NCBI GenBank assembly: GCA_022592435.1
Contig: JABYQS010000072.1
Location: 62,001-126,000 of the forward strand
From: Cerioporus squamosus
Lineage: Eukaryota; Basidiomycota; Agaricomycetes; Polyporales; Polyporaceae
DNA length: 64,000 nt
Reading direction: 5' to 3'
In this document: piece after piece, positions 62,400 through 64,000 of the stretch
Layout of the letters: each line of letters starts with the position of its first letter
Numbering within the stretch: position 1 is the first letter of the stretch
Position numbers and translations under genes: made by a program
The notes under the pieces: generated by a model
Databases searched by the model: none
Told to the model about the DNA's origin: nothing
What the model saw: only the letters and a program-made list of their open reading frames with translations

Positions 62400-64000
62400 T
62401 CATATTCTGACTCCCCACACCCGCTCGAGAAGAAGCTGCAGCAGCGCCGCCGGGCCAGGCGTCTCGGTAATGCAAGGAACGCCCCCACTGTCAGTGTTGT
62501 GCGTCTTCGACTTCGCGTTCAAATCCTGCGTCGCAGCCGGCCCCTGTTCCTGAGGCTTGCCCGGCTTTGTGGGAGGGGGAGCCTCTACTTCTACCTGGGC
62601 CGGCACTGCTGTGGACTCGTATGCGCCGGCGTGTTTGAAGTGGTGCCGCTCGAGCTCTGCTTGGACCTCCGCCCGGTTCTCACCTGGGGCGTAGGCGCCA
62701 GCGTCGTCGCGCCGGTCGACGACCAGCATGCCTCGCGTCAACTCGCCTGTCCTGTGGCCGTTGTCGAGACGCCCAGAAGCGCACGGAGGTGGTGAGAAGA
62801 CATGGCCACAGGCGGACAGGGGTCCCGGAGTTAGAAGAGCAGCGGCGGAGGGAAGGGGACACGAACAAGGGAGAGCATAACGTTAGCACCCTCGACACGT
62901 GCATCAGACGTGCGGTACTACTGACCGTTCGACCTCGAACTTCCGTCGTGTGGCCTTCCATCCGTGCTGCAGAACGGGGACCGCACCCGCTGCTGCTTGC
63001 TCTGCATCGGACGCAGCGACGGGCGGGTTCGCGAGCGCACACCACACTGCGGCGATGTCGTGCAGCTCCATCGCGTCCTTGCCGAAGTCGACCATGATCT
63101 CCCGCGTGCGCTCGAGGAACGCGCTCGTGAAGTGCACTAGGGGCGGCTTCCCTTCCGCGCGCGACGGCGAGGCGGTGGACTCGAACGCGGGATCGACGGC
63201 GACTTTGTAAGTGGGGAAGGGGAGCTCGTGCGGGGTGGTTATGTCCAGAGGTAGCAGAAGGAAGCGGTCCAGTGGCAGGCCGTGTCCGGGGTCATTGGGG
63301 ACGAGCAGTTCTTTCACGGCGTACGGGTCGGCGAAGAAGTTAACTGTCACGGTGGACGGAGGTCAGCTCCGCAATGATACTCGGTGTGGATGGGAGGTCA
63401 TGCGAATGAGTACTTGCATTCTGCCACGGGGCTCGTGTTCCCTGGCACGTCTAGTGCCCCACCCATGCAGACCACACGTCCAATGCGGTTCCGAACAGTG
63501 TCGCCGTCCAGACGCAGCATCTTTCCAAGGTTTGTGAGCGGGCCGAGGGCAACGTAGGTTATGCTCCGTTCCGGTTCAGACTTGAGCAAGTCAACGGCCA
63601 CATCAACGCCGGATCTCTTTGAGAGCTCGAGCTGAGGATGTTCGGATGGCGACTCATCGTCGACGTTCAAGTCAGGATGGCGCTCCGATATGCCGGCGAG
63701 CCCGTCCCTGTGCAGCACTATGAACACAATGTGGCGGCGGTGGCACTAGCACCCTCGATATACACCTGCCATGGAAGTACTCAGCGCTGTGGAGGTCGCC
63801 TTCTAGTGGTCCGTCCTCGCCGACTGCCAGAATAGTCTTCTTGCGCTGTGAGAAGTTCGGGAATCGAGTTGCATCCTCAGGATGGCGCTCAATGTGTCTT
63901 GCGACCGCCTGGTATATCTTGAGGATGTTGATGCTGTGAGAATGCTCAAAACGCCAGTTCTGGGCTACGTAGCTCCATAACTCACAAGGACGAGCGCGCA
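62400..64000 (-). CDS. Inosine-uridine-preferring nucleoside hydrolase, N-terminus beyond the window
   Basis: Hydrolyses the N-glycosidic bond of ribonucleosides for purine/pyrimidine salvage. Exons seen: 63944-63766, 63707-63418, 63343-62926, 62751-62400, plus a few residues at the right edge (donor near 63983). The N-terminal DxDxGxDD calcium loop therefore lies outside. Visible: SITYVALGPLTNLGKML, GRVVCMGGALDVPGNTSPVAEFNFFADPYAV, LLLPLDITTPHELPF, DAMELHDIAAVWCAL (metal-binding Asp), and LTRGMLVVDRRDDAGAY. An approximately 80-residue Pro/Gln-rich tail follows the catalytic domain. The second intron here starts with GC (GCAAGT) instead of GT, yet phase and homology fix it precisely. The last intron (62752-62925) is longer than usual at 174 nt. 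Confidence 0.9.

Overview
The window is nuclear DNA from a filamentous basidiomycete. The evidence is GC-rich coding sequence, many short introns (mostly about 45-90 nt, GT..AG), genes packed on both strands, and clearly fungal proteins such as CSL, Tfb1, a HET-domain protein and a GH45/expansin-like secreted protein. Family content (PD-(D/E)XK-like and HNH paralogue families, NAD-dependent formate dehydrogenase, DUF4436-type membrane protein) suggests Agaricomycetes, most likely a wood-decay polypore. The exact taxon is inference.

Layout. 0.1-2.0 kb (+): Esa1-type MYST acetyltransferase. 2.2-3.1 kb (-): small one-TM protein. 3.6-6.8 kb (-): CSL transcription factor. 6.8-13.2 kb: pyrimidine-rich leader, then about 5 kb with no convincing gene. 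13.2-14.6 kb (-): decayed PD-(D/E)XK-like gene. 14.9-16.6 kb (+): conserved protein of unknown function. 16.6-20.2 kb: gene-poor. 20.2-21.8 kb (-): coiled-coil protein. 22.5-23.8 kb: head-to-head pair, an unknown small protein (-) and proteasome assembly chaperone 4 (+). 24.0-28.1 kb (+): Yak1/DYRK kinase. 28.9-30.0 kb (-): PHOSPHO-type phosphatase. 30.5-32.1 kb (-): DUF4436-like membrane protein. 33.2-35.7 kb (-): TFIIH subunit Tfb1. 36.1-38.5 kb (-): Gcn5. 39.0-40.0 kb (+): GH45/expansin-like secreted protein. 40.4-42.4 kb (+): HET protein. 42.6-44.0 kb (-): HNH-family pseudogene. 44.4-45.9 kb (-): formate dehydrogenase. 47.4-50.0 kb (-): EXS/ERD1-like protein. 50.3-51.7 kb (-): secreted Ser/Thr-rich repeat protein. 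51.7-56.1 kb: gene-poor, with traces of an intron-rich minus-strand gene. 56.2-57.0 kb (+): bZIP factor. 57.5-58.5 kb (-): DUF6924-like protein. 59.8-62.0 kb (+): FucP-like MFS transporter. 62.4-64.0 kb (-): nucleoside hydrolase, running off the right edge.

This is a chromosome segment of mostly housekeeping and regulatory genes with no operon logic. Chromatin and transcription functions recur (Esa1, CSL, Tfb1, Gcn5, bZIP), but nothing shows they are co-regulated. The accessory flavour comes from the HET gene and two paralogue-family relics (PD-(D/E)XK-like, HNH).

Exon models were built by hand from splice signals, reading phase and family similarity. Three otherwise intact genes (CSL, the 14.9 kb gene, formate dehydrogenase) each need one or two single-base insertions at short homopolymers or repeats to restore frame. 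That looks more like consensus indel errors than gene decay, and anyone translating these genes should know it. I found no convincing tRNA, rRNA, CRISPR or intact transposon. I did not find a clearly new multi-gene system.
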